Assembly: GCA_029948255.1 (NCBI GenBank)
Contig: JALIZF010001914.1
Coordinates: 744,001 to 808,000, forward strand
Reading direction: 5' to 3'
DNA: 64,000 nt
Source of the DNA: Telmatactis stephensoni
Lineage: Eukaryota > Cnidaria > Anthozoa > Actiniaria > Isophelliidae
Positions 9,889 to 20,060 of the stretch are shown piece by piece. The position numbers and the translations under genes were made by a program. Within the stretch, counting starts at the first letter, position 1. Every line of letters begins with the position of its first letter. The notes under the pieces are model-generated. The model was not told the origin of the DNA, did not search any database, and saw only the letters and a list, made by a program, of their open reading frames with translations.

Positions 9889-12800
9889 ATGGCAATGCAG
9901 ACATGCGTAGTTTATGGGCGTCTTTTTTGCTCTCAAGCAAGACAAGCAGTCAGTCATGTTCTTGGACGAGAAGCAGGAGCAGCGAGAGTTCGGCTAATCG
10001 CTGTTTGCTGCGGGTTTTCTAAAGACGTCAATTCTCCTGCTAGAAAGTTTGTGTTTGGAGACGATGCCTATTTTATCGCTGATAATCGTGGAAGCAGTGT
10101 TATGGGTAGGTGAAATAAGGATTTTAGAGAAGAATAAAGTCTGTGTTTTATGATGTAATTTGTGCCCTCGAAGGTGTTTTTGCATTGGTTATAAATTTAT
10201 CAGTTTAATCAATTTTTAGTCCAGTGTTTAAGTATCTCAAGTATGTACACCTAAATGTCTTCTGTAAGTGAAATAAACGATGTCTTCGACTAATAAGAGT
10301 TACAATTTGGGTTGATATGTAGTCGTTCATAAATTAAGCTGTCTATCACGTGCAAGATGCAGAAAGCGAACTTTGGTCATCAGATTTTTTTATTGACACA
10401 GTCACAAAGGGTTCGAAACACGATTGTAGAAGTTTGTTTCTTCTCAAGAATATTGATAAAAATTTTACTTTTTTCTGATCCAGGAGGAATTAAGCCTTAG
10501 GCTATTTATCTCGTCAAAGTTCAAAAGACATTTCTTGACAATGTTTATCAACAAGTTGTCCATCAATAAGACTCTTACATAATAAAAAAGTAAAAGTTTT
10601 ACAGTAACGTGGATGTTTTTTAAAATGAAAAATGCAGTATAATATCCCAAATATTTGAAAAGTTTTCAATCATTTCTCCATTAGACCGTAAACCGATTAG
10701 GAATGGACGCATATGACGTACTTTTCTATTTGTTTACTTACGTTTTAATTATTTCTTGTGTTTCAGGAGTTGCAGATGGGGTGGGTGGCTGGCGTCAATA
10801 TGGCATCGATTCATCCAAGTTTGCTAGTTCTTTAATGGAAGGCTGTAGAAAATTTGTGCTGGAAGGTGGTTTAGATGCACATTCACCCATTGCAATACTT
10901 AGAAATGCCTTCAAAGAAATGACAGAACTCAAAGCTTCAGTTTTTGGTATGCATACAATTTTTGTGCTTGACCCTGTTAGATGAATGTTTTAATGGTTTC
11001 TTGCAGCTGTTTTTAGTGCATGGTGATGTGGGTTTGAGAAAGACTAGGAATTTAGTGAAAGACGAGTAACATGCAAATTTGTACCTACAAGCAAACTACA
11101 TCATTCCAATTTTCATTTTATTTTTCATTTTACTTTTTAACTGAAATGTTTTCCACAATCATTCTTCTGTGATGTCTTATCCCAGTGTGTTACATGTTTT
11201 TAGAAATTAACATTAGGTGGTATTTAAAGTAACCCCCTAAAACAATAGAATGTAAAGAAAATTTTTCTGTTCCTGAGATAATAGGCTTTAGTATTCAAAG
11301 AATGACATTTGTGTAATTACCCATTTATTTCAGCAAGGTTGCCAGATTGAACAGTGAATGGGAATTGATATTTTTCAGACCAATAGGAACTGTGGGATCA
11401 TTAAAACTTGTACATTGTGTAATTTACAAGTGTAGCTGTCAAGAACAATGATGGTGGCATGTGACATCATGGCAGTCATCTTGGTTAAATGTTATCTGTT
11501 GTTCATTCATCCAATATGGTTACCACTGCTTTATCTAAGTTTTCTTTCTCAGGCTAAAACCTAGCAATAGCTACACATGTGAATTGAAAGTATACTGGTT
11601 TATTGAAGTAACTTTTGGATAGCTAAGTTATTGTGCATAATGCCAGCTCATTTAAGCCAAAACATCTCCAGTTATTTTCCTCAGTATTTAGTGTTTGTTC
11701 TTGCATTAATTTGTTTGACACACAATTTCAAAATAGTGACCAGGAAAATAAAAATAGCACACACACACTCACACGCACACACACACACGTTGTATGCATG
11801 CTCAGCATAAATAACAAACTTTGATGTGCTTGCCACTAGAACCTTCAAATAGCTCAGTTGGTAGAGTGTTGGACCAGAAATCTAAAGGTTGTGGGTTCAA
11901 AGCCCACTGAGGGATTGGATTTTTTCTGAGCAAAAATCTACACTCAAGAAGCATACACATCTAACTAATAGCACAGGTACCACACAAGGCAGCGTAAGTG
12001 GACCATACTTGTTTAATATCTTTATGAACGATCTAGAGACAATAGACAACAACCTAGCCATGATAACAAAATATGCTGATGACTCCAATTTGTTAATCAC
12101 CATCAAGAAATCTACTCCCGATCTGTCCACCCAAGCCATTGACCATTTTCTAGATTGGTCGTCTTTGAATGAAATGACTTGCAACCCGTCTAAATGCAAA
12201 TCTCTAACCTTTAGGAAAAAAGGTAGTGCGCCAACTGATAGAGTCATTGTTCACAACATAAAGGAGCATGATCAACTGAAGCTACTTGGGATCACCTTCC
12301 AGTCAGACTGTAAATTCACTACTCATGTGACCGAGAAGCTAAAAGAAGCAAATAAGTGTCTATATGTCATCAGAAGTCTTAGAAAAGAAGGATATAATCA
12401 GAATGAAATTGACCATTTATTTAAAAGTTTGGTACTCCCAAAGATCACATATGGTATATCTGTGTACGGAAGCAGTAAGTCCGACCTGAGCATCATTGAT
12501 CGCTTCTTGAAGAGATGCTACAAGAGAAAATACTCATCTGATCTGTACACAGCCAGCGGATTACTGGAACAAAGCGACAGAGCGATTTTCAAGAAGGTAA
12601 CCCAACAAGAACGCCATCCACTCAGAGCCCTCCTACCAAGATGCAAGACTACAAAGTACCCGCTGAGGAAAGACACTTCCTTAAAACCCAAAGTTAACAC
12701 AGAACGTTTCATGAACTCGTTTATTAATAGAATAATCTTCAAATATAATTTAGCAATTTAGCAATGTAATTGTTGTGTGTAAGCTGGCGCATCTGGATAC

Positions 12801-15035
12801 GTATTATATCCAGTGAATAAAGATTATTGTTATTGTTATTGTTATTGTTAATAGCAATATTGTCATTGCTATGGCAACAGGTTCTCAATTTCACAATGTG
12901 TGGGGACATATTTTCTAGAGTAGAACCTGAGTATCTCAAACTTCTAAGGGTAACCTAGAATAATTATTGAGGTAGAGGAGTTCAAGATACAGCTAACAGT
13001 ATTGACTGGAGAATATATGATTAAAAGGGTTTTCAAGATCACCAAATTTGATGGGTTCTACTCTTTGTCAAATCCTGACTTTTCTTGCATACAATATTTC
13101 TAAATCTACAAATTGTGATAATGTTATTTTTTGTTTTTATTTTCAGGAAGTAGTACAGCGTGTATTATAGTCCTGGATAAAAACAGCAAGATGTTACGTT
13201 CTATGAACCTGGGAGACTCCGGGTTCCTTGTTATAAGAAAAGGTCATATAGTACATCAATCATCAGACCAGCAACACTATTTTAACACTCCTTATCAGCT
13301 AGCAATTCCTCCACCAGGACAAGATGGGAGAGTTATACAAGACAGGTGAACCAATATGAACTTCCTGTAATTGTAGCAATAACTAAGTAGACTTACAGAT
13401 TTGATGACTGATTGAAGTCTAATTATTTCTCTACTTTGGTACAAAAATCATTCCAATTGTCATGCCAGGAATGAGGAGGGGAAGGGGTTGTACAATGAGT
13501 TACTGGACTGTTGCGAAGGACTTTGGCTGGGGAAAAGAACAGATTCAACAAGCTATGTACAGTATTTCCGTGATTAAACACCCTGGGCACATATTTTAAA
13601 TTTGGTGGACAAGGGTTTGTTAATGTAAACACATGATTCCTCATATACACCCTTCCAATAAATGCCACAATGTTTGTTTTCCGCACTTGACATCAAATTT
13701 ATTCTTTTCAATTGCATTCACATTGTACAAGTTTCAAAAGAATAAATTTGACGTCAATCGCGGAAAACAATACATTGTGGCATTTATTAGAAGGGTGTAT
13801 AGGAATGTGCCATAACTCTGTAAGTCAAAAAGCAAGTTTTACATCATTTTCTATTAAGTATCTCTTATTTATCACACTTCTTGGAGGAAGGGGGATGCTT
13901 AATTGAGGGTGGAGCTTATTTCAAATATCATCTTCAAGGGGGGGCACTTAATCGCAGGAAGGTGCTCAGTATGCTGTTTCTTTTGATACTCTAGTTTGGA
14001 TGTAGCAGAAAGCACATCATTTCAAGTAGAAGTTGACGATCTAATAGTGATGGGTACAGATGGCTTGTTTGATAATCTTCCTAAAGATCACATACTCCAA
14101 GAAGTATCTTTGTTAGAGGTAAGCATTTATCACAAATTCTTGTAATTTAACTGAGTGAAGTCCAGTTTAGTCTGTAATCATACAATGCAAGGGATAAACA
14201 AAATTGGACAACCACCTACACTACCTACACTATAGTTTGTTTATTCAGATTGTGCCTGAAAATATGGAGCATGTAGTAGTAGTGTTATTTGTGTATATCA
14301 AATAATTATGGAACATGTTGTATTAGTGTCATTTCTGTATATCAAATATGGAGCATGTTGTATTAGTGTCTTTTCTGTAATTTGTGTTGTGATATACAGA
14401 TATACTGTTAGTAATTTGTGTTGTGATATACAGATATACTGTTAGTAATTTGTGTTGTGATATACAGATATACTGTTAGTAATTTGTGTTGTGATATACA
14501 GATATACTGTTAGTAATTTGTGTTGTGATATACAGATATACTGTTAGTAATTTGTGTTGTGATATACAGATATACTGTTAGTAATTTGTGTTGTGATATA
14601 CAGATATACTGTTAGTAATTTGTGTTGTGATATACAGATATACTGTTAGTAATTTGTGTTGTGATATACAGATATACTGTTAGTAATTTGTGTTGTGATA
14701 TACAGATATACTGTTAGTAATTTGTGTTGTGCTATAAACATGATGTAGGTGAATCAAAAATAGTTATTAATAACTTCATGTTAGTGAATGTATTTAGCAA
14801 TAGTTAATTCAGCTTTGTTTCATCTGATCCTCAGAACTTTGACAGAGAGAGCATCCAATCATTAGCTGATAACCTTGCAATGAAAGCCAAGTCCCTTGCA
14901 TTTGACCCCAGCTATGATTCACCCTTTGCAAAGCAAGCAAAATTCCAGGGGTTTGAAATAACAGGAGGCAAACCAGATGATATTACAGTCCTTATTAGTG
15001 TAGTAACATCAGACACTGGCCAGAACAGTGAGTGA
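9889..15035 (+). CDS. PPTC7: PPTC7-like mitochondrial PP2C-type protein phosphatase, complete, five exons
   Basis: PPTC7 is a metal-dependent PPM-family Ser/Thr phosphatase of mitochondria that affects coenzyme Q synthesis and mitophagy. Exons are 9889-10105, 10767-10946, 13147-13345, 13995-14118 and 14835-15035. All have consensus borders and compatible phases and join to 306 aa, the size of the vertebrate protein (about 304). The N-terminus is Arg/Ala-rich and acid-poor, as expected for a mitochondrial presequence. Catalytic-core motifs are [17 protein letters not shown] (metal-binding Asp), [40 protein letters not shown] and [13 protein letters not shown] 9889 is the first in frame. Intron 2 holds a SINE/LINE fragment, intron 3 a foldback repeat and intron 4 a minisatellite. 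It encodes one domain and shows no sign of damage. Confidence 0.96.
11843..11912 (+). repeat. tRNA-like SINE head or tRNA pseudogene with pol III A and B boxes
   Basis: TAGCTCAGTTGGTAGAG (A box, from 11850) and GGTTCAAAGCC (B box, 11894-11904) have tRNA spacing, with a D-arm, an anticodon-like stem (TTGGA/TCTAA) and a T-arm (GTGGG/CCCAC). The position before the anticodon is C rather than U and the acceptor stem pairs poorly. A functional tRNA is therefore unlikely; it is best read as the head of a tRNA-derived SINE in PPTC7 intron 2. Confidence 0.65.
11960..12855 (+). mobile_element. 5'-truncated non-LTR retrotransposon with reverse-transcriptase C-terminal half
   Basis: One open frame to the stop codon near 12760 contains RT motifs in order: [18 protein letters not shown], the catalytic YADD box (about 12072-12083), then KLLGITF and [14 protein letters not shown]. 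The frame continues to a natural-looking stop and a short 3' UTR ending in an ATTGTT microsatellite tail (about 12825-12850), typical of CR1/L2-like LINEs. The endonuclease and the N-terminal half of the RT are missing. It lies sense-oriented in PPTC7 intron 2, directly after the tRNA-like head. It is open but truncated, so not autonomous. Confidence 0.85.
13631..13809. repeat. foldback MITE of about 180 bp in PPTC7 intron 3
   Basis: The left arm (13631-13709) contains TTCCTCATATACACCCTTCC and ATCAAATTTATTCTTTT. The right arm (13736-13809) carries their inverse, ending in GGGTGTATAGGAA. Arms of about 75 bp with a loop of about 26 bp show moderate divergence. It contains no coding sequence. 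Confidence 0.75.
14252..14735. repeat. minisatellite: 34-bp tandem array preceded by degenerate 42-45-bp repeats
   Basis: From about 14381 to 14731 a 34-bp unit (GATATACAGATATACTGTTA plus GTAATTTGTGTTGT) is repeated about ten times without spacers and almost without variation. Before it, 14260-14372 holds about three diverged copies of a unit starting TATGGAGCATGT. The array lies in PPTC7 intron 4 and is probably polymorphic in copy number. Confidence 0.96.
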
Positions 15036-17800
15036 CAACAGTATTAAGCTGCATGTGAAGTTTAGATTCTTCTTTTAAGTCAAAGAGATGCAAAGAAGGA
15101 ATTATTAAGACCTGGGCACATGAAACAGCTATTTCTGCAATGTTGTGCACAACACAGTTGCGATAGAGCCATTTTCATATGACTGTGAAAATACCATGGT
15201 CACAGTACGGCACTGTTACAGCAGGAATTACTAGGAATGTTTTTATGGGCATCATGACAATGACACAGTGTGATAAGATTCACACTCATATGAAAACAGC
15301 TCTATGTGGCAAGCCCTTCAATGTTGCAGAAGTATGGTAGTAATATTTAATGAGGATATACTCCACTCAATAATTAATTTTCAGGAAGGTCCTAACAAAA
15401 AATTAAAAACTAAAAATTGATAAAATATGCTATATGGAAATGTTGCAAATGTTACAATGTTGCAAAAAGTTGCATCATGTGACCAGGAGATGTTTGTTTT
15501 CGATAAATCTTTCAATACATGCATGTTATATTCATGAGAGACTCCATAATGGTTTTGATATTGTAATGCAAGTTAGCCATGGGGTCTTCATGGAGGCAAA
15601 CATTGGAACAAGAGGACCATCTTTAAAAGATCAACTTGCCCTTTAGATGTTATTTTTATGCCAAATATTGTTTCAAACTGTCCAAATCAAATTATATTAA
15701 AAAGCAGCTGAAATTTCCTGATTTGAAGTTAGTTGCCCCCTTAGTAAGCATGAAACTAATCTGCATTACAATGCAAAAACCATCATGGCATCTAGATATT
15801 GAATGAAACCTATAATTGTCTTTAGAATGATGATAGGTACTCCAAACACAATTTCTCAATGTAGCTTGATTAATTATCATTATGACAGAAGTCATTCCAT
15901 TGGCAACCCCACTTCAATTACACTGCAGACATTTTTTCCCTTGTCAATTAATCACCTTTGAGTGATTTGCATCGATTTGTCTATGCTTTTTTGCGCCCAA
16001 GAATATTTGATGGATCAGTAATAAACAAAAATCTAGTTAAGATATGAAGATCATGAGGGTTGAAATGCAACAACTTTCGTTCTATAAAATATTTTTGTTA
16101 GCTCATTTGTTGAACTCTGAGTGAAAAGGGTGGTGATATTGTGCTGGTACACAATTTTATAATTATTAATTCTTATATTCATTATTGCTTGAACTTGGAC
16201 ATTCCAGCAGGACATTTTGCTGCTGTTAATCATGTTAATGTGATAGTTCTATTGCACAAAAATCCATGTGAAACTGCCTTTCAAAAAAACCCTAATTCCT
16301 TGTTCCCAAATGTTGCAACAAATACGATGTGTATGATGTTTTTGACCAAAATGTCCATAACCTGCTGCATCTGTTCATATAATATTGAATATCACACTAC
16401 GTTTTCAAACTTTAGGGGGTTTGTGTGTTGTGCAATGATGGGAATTTTAAACTTGGCAATATATATATCATGGAGTGAAAGTTTCATAATAGCTTGATAT
16501 TCTGACAGTATCATGCACTCTCTATGCTCTTGCCAACAGCAAAGGCATAATGACACATGAGCCAATGGGCATTGGTTAGGAACTTCATTGTTTTTCATGG
16601 TCCAAGGTGCCCTTTGCAGGACCTGGTCACGTGACACATGTCATTGAAATATCAACTCTGATGGCAAAATGGTTGAAATGATCATAAAGAGCATCTTTAA
16701 CTCAGTGTTTGGCTGGGTTTGAGCCTTTTTGACATAATGGGGAAGACATAAGTTTATGATTGAAATTCCTTTTTTTTATTGAGTACCAAACCATGCCAGT
16801 CAGCTATACATTCCTTGGCAAAAATCAGACTTTCAAAATATTCTACGTACATCCATGGACCATGCTAATTTGGAGGTGCTTATTTCTGATGTGTGATTAA
16901 AGCTGATATTTCTGTGTCATGTGTCACTGTGACCAGGGTCTGCAAAAAGCCTATAGTCTTGTATAAATACTATTTGTATGTTTGTACATAGCATTTTATT
17001 TATGTTGCTTTTCACATTAAGCAAGAAACACTTTGAAGTATAAAACATTAAAAGTCTGACAAGTTACACATAGTTAAATAAGTCGGCATGAATGGGCTGT
17101 GTGTACCAGTCAATGGCTGTAGGAAAGTCCTATGTTCAATCATACAATGTACATAAATATATTGAGTTAAAAAAGAACAATTAACTTGTGTTTACAGATG
17201 ATAAGTGTTGAAAATTACAAGAGATGATGTTCTTTACAGCTTTTTTTAGAATAATTGATTTTAATGGTAAAACCATCATTTGTGTTAAACATCGGACCTA
17301 AGTTCTGGAAAGTCTGATTAGCACTAAGCCTAGTAAGAAATCATTTTTGATCGCTAATCAGGCATTTATTAACTGGCCCCAGGAGTCAAGAAATGTTTTC
17401 TTATGATAGTAGTACAAATGTGGTGAACTTTTAAATTTGTAAATAAAAAATATCGAGAATTGACCTTGATTGCTGATGACTATACTGAGGGCGATTGTTA
17501 TTGGGCGATTTCATCCCAGGGAATCATCCCCCATCCCGCAAGCATCCCCCATCCCGCGCAATCAAACTGGTGTTAAAAGCAGTATTTATGCTGTAGAGGC
17601 TAAGTCTCCTTACATACTATATGGAGTTTGTAGGAAATTGAACGTGAAAAATAAGTCTTGCATTCCTATTGGTTGAAGCGTCGCCCCAGTAGTGATCATA
17701 ACTATTTCTTTTTTCCGGAACAATTTTAAATATTTGTGTACGTGTCTAGAGACACAAAAAGGCACCTGACTTGATAACATTTATTAGCTTCGCCATGTAA
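15036..17800. other. PPTC7 3' flank and gene-free intergenic region
   Basis: No convincing gene on either strand. Short ORFs (for example 16141-16497) lack family features. Repeats recognised here are the foldback at 15163-15304 and two copies of CATCCCCCATCCCGC near 17527-17556. Confidence 0.5.
15163..15304. repeat. foldback MITE fragment (about 140 bp)
   Basis: ATAGAGCCATTTTCATATGA at the left is matched by the inverse TCATATGAAAACAGCTCTAT at the right, with 25-27 bp of diverged pairing on each side. It lies 130 bp after the PPTC7 stop codon, probably in its 3' UTR. Confidence 0.6.
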
Positions 17801-17803
17801 TGA

Positions 17804-18103
17804 TATACAGTCAATTGAAGAAACGTTGTCGGGTCTAAAAACATAGAAGCTGAGACCGAAATGGTTCATGGGATGTCAATAATTATATTCTGATTTATTC
17901 ATTTAAGCTGCAACCGATAAAAAATCGAAGCCAAACGGCCCGCCAACCCAGGTCCTGAACACGTTTTTGGCATTTTGCATCGAAGGCAAAGCATAAATGA
18001 ATAAATCAGAATATGATTATTGACATCCCAAGCATCATTTCGGTCTCAGCTTCTATGTTCTATGTTTTTAGACCCGACAACGTTTCTTCAATTGACTATA
18101 TAC
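17804..18103. mobile_element. MITE with TIRs of about 100 bp
   Basis: CAGTCAATTGAAGAAACGTT at the left is matched by the inverse at the right, and pairing extends about 100 bp on each side (through GAAGCTGAGACCGAAATG and GGGATGTCAATAATTAT). The flanks are TATA-rich, so a TA duplication of mariner type is possible but cannot be proved. The unpaired centre of about 90 bp contains CGCCAACCCAGG, also found in two RAD51C introns. Confidence 0.8.
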
Positions 18104-18144
18104 AAAGTTACACGTAAAAAGTAAAGAAATTATATATGTTATAT

Positions 18145-18443
18145 ATGCTTATATACATACATACATACATACATACATACATGATTGAGACTCCCTCAAC
18201 AGGGCTTTTCAGCTCAATTTACAAATCCTAACTAAATCATATAAATCAAACATAAATGGATTAAGAATCCCAACTGGCAAGGAGGCAAACCAGTTGGCTA
18301 TATTACAAGCATGGCCGAGAAACTGAATTTGAACTAATCGAAATCGGAACAAATTCAGTCTCAGCTAGTGGCCAGAGCGGGAATCGAACCTGGGACCGCC
18401 AGATTGCGAGACCAACGCTCTGACCACTCGGCCATGCTGGCAG
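18145..18443 (-). mobile_element. tRNA-derived SINE with conserved body and (ATGT)n tail
   Basis: Read on the minus strand, the head (18443-18371) has a perfect A box TGGCCGAGTGG (18434-18424) and B box GGTTCGATTCC (18390-18380). The body includes TGCCAGTTGGGATTCTTAA, which resembles from memory the conserved central domain reported in coral and other cnidarian SINEs (Nin type). The 3' end is an ATGT microsatellite (about 18149-18182 on plus). The order of head, body and tail is that of a complete, slightly decayed SINE. Confidence 0.8.
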
Positions 18444-18620
18444 GGAAACTGCAACAGCGAGTAGTCAATTACTGCGGGCCCGTTAATAAACCTATAAATC
18501 GTTGATAATAACTAAATAATAAAAATAAATAAGTGAATAATCTTGGATAATGATAAAACATAAAAGATATATATCATCCCTGCTACCAGGGACAGCTCGT
18601 CTTCATGTGAACGGTCCTAA

Positions 18621-18953
18621 GGGCCTGATCAAGCCCGCCGCACACGTTGAGAAACTGCGTGAGGAAACTACCACACGAGGCACTGCGCCCAGACGATTTC
18701 TTTAGTGCCGCATCTTTGGCTACGCGAGGCCAAAAATAGAGCAGGTAAAAGAGCACACGGTGAGAAAAGTGCCTCGTGTGGTAGTTTCCTCACACAGTTT
18801 CCGGCTCAACGTGTGCGGCGAGCTTTATACGAATCGGGCTGCATGGCCCGGTTAAGCGGGCTAACTTCTTTTGTTTTGTGGCCCCAAGGGAAAAGAAAAC
18901 AAAAGAAGTCAGTCCGCTTAACCGCGCCAGCCCGGTTCACATAATCAGGCCCT
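18621..18953. mobile_element. MITE with nested inverted repeats and TAA target-site duplication
   Basis: The ends are GGGCCTGAT and ATCAGGCCC, flanked on both sides by TAA (18618-18620 and 18954-18956). Inside are two consecutive hairpins. One pairs GAGGAAACTACCACACGAGG with its inverse near 18768-18790. The other pairs CGGTTAAGCGGGCTAACTTC, through TCTTTTGTTTT, with its inverse near 18893-18923. The TIR style and 3-bp TAA duplication fit the PIF/Harbinger type. The 79- and 81-aa ORFs inside are artefacts. Confidence 0.85.
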
Positions 18954-19150
18954 AAAGCAGGGAACGCAACGACGGAATCCGGAGGTGTGACTCGGTGTAG
19001 AGCGCTATAAAAGTCGCCTTTATCATGTTCTCGATTATTTCTGGTAAACAAATCCCTCAGCTCAATCCAGTATAGGCCGGCAGAACAATTTTTTTGAAAT
19101 CACGTCTCACAAAAATACGTACCACTTAGTGTACTACTTATACGTACTAC

Positions 19151-19455
19151 CACGTAGCGAGGGGAGCGCCTGCCTAAAATTTTGGACTTGAGCCCTCATT
19201 TGAAGGATGATGTTAATGATATCACTTTAGGGTTTTACTATTAATTTAATTCACAATATTTAAATGTTATCTCAAATATAATCCGCACTTGGACAAAGTT
19301 GTTTTTGTTTATCGATGCTGGACAAATCCCCAAGTGCTTTTGTCCCAAATCATTCTTCTTGGGGAAATTTGTATATTTTGGCGGGAACTTGACCTTGAAA
19401 TTTAACCTTTCCATTTACTGCCCCCCTTTTTTGCTCAGGCCTCGCTACGCCCCTG
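19151..19455. repeat. possible element bounded by inverted CGTAGCGAGG
   Basis: CGTAGCGAGG at about 19153 is matched by CCTCGCTACG at about 19440, each followed or preceded by G/C-rich bases. Only about 10 bp pair and no target duplication was found, so this is tentative. Confidence 0.35.
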
Positions 19456-19587
19456 TCACTTAGGTACTCGTGGTAATTTTCCAGGCGATAGTTTTAATGG
19501 AGAACAGCATCATTTTATCCACGGGACATCAACCACAGTGTTATCTAATATGTACTGGATTTACACACGTAAAAAAGAAAAGAATAG

Positions 19588-19588
<1 letters not shown>

Positions 19589-19680
<92 letters not shown>
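19589..19680. repeat. (GA)n microsatellite
   Basis: An almost pure GA run of about 90 bp. Arg/Glu-repeat ORFs across it are artefacts. Confidence 0.97.
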
Positions 19681-19681
<1 letters not shown>

Positions 19682-19699
19682 CTACCTTTATTTGTACTA

Positions 19700-20060
19700 A
19701 TTTCGCGCGTACTTAATTTCGCGATTTTGGCGAAACAGTATTTCGCGAGGCTTTATTTTCACGATTCCGATGAGACAACATGTAAAAGGATAAGAAACTT
19801 GTGAGCGAGAACTACAAGGAGCAATGGCGATTTGATGACTGTACAAAGGTTGTTCTCAAAGATTTGCTCAAGGAAAGTGATTCATGAAGATGAGATATGA
19901 AATGGACTTATTAGTTGCACTGGAACCCGGAACTGAACATAAGTGAACATCGATCCGTTTTTGTGTTGATTATAAGTTGTACATTTTATATTGATTTATG
20001 TCCAGGGTATTAAATTTCGCGCGTGTAAATTTCGCGAGGCTTTTTATTCGAGGGTCTTTA
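19700..20060. repeat. scattered TTTCGCG-motif repeat
   Basis: The words AATTTCGCG and TTTCGCGAGGCTTT recur at about 19697-19750 and again at 20012-20045. These are two diverged blocks of the same dispersed repeat, with non-repetitive sequence between them. Confidence 0.5.

Noticed and set aside
14381..14735. Regular direct repeats resembling a CRISPR array
   Set aside because: Units are contiguous with no spacers and lie in an intron of an animal gene; this is a minisatellite.
18371..18443. A functional tRNA gene on the minus strand
   Set aside because: A and B boxes are perfect, but the acceptor and anticodon stems pair poorly and the sequence continues into a SINE body and tail.
19470..19804. 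ORFs with Arg-Glu repeats
   Set aside because: Direct translations of the GA microsatellite; the flanks have no family features.
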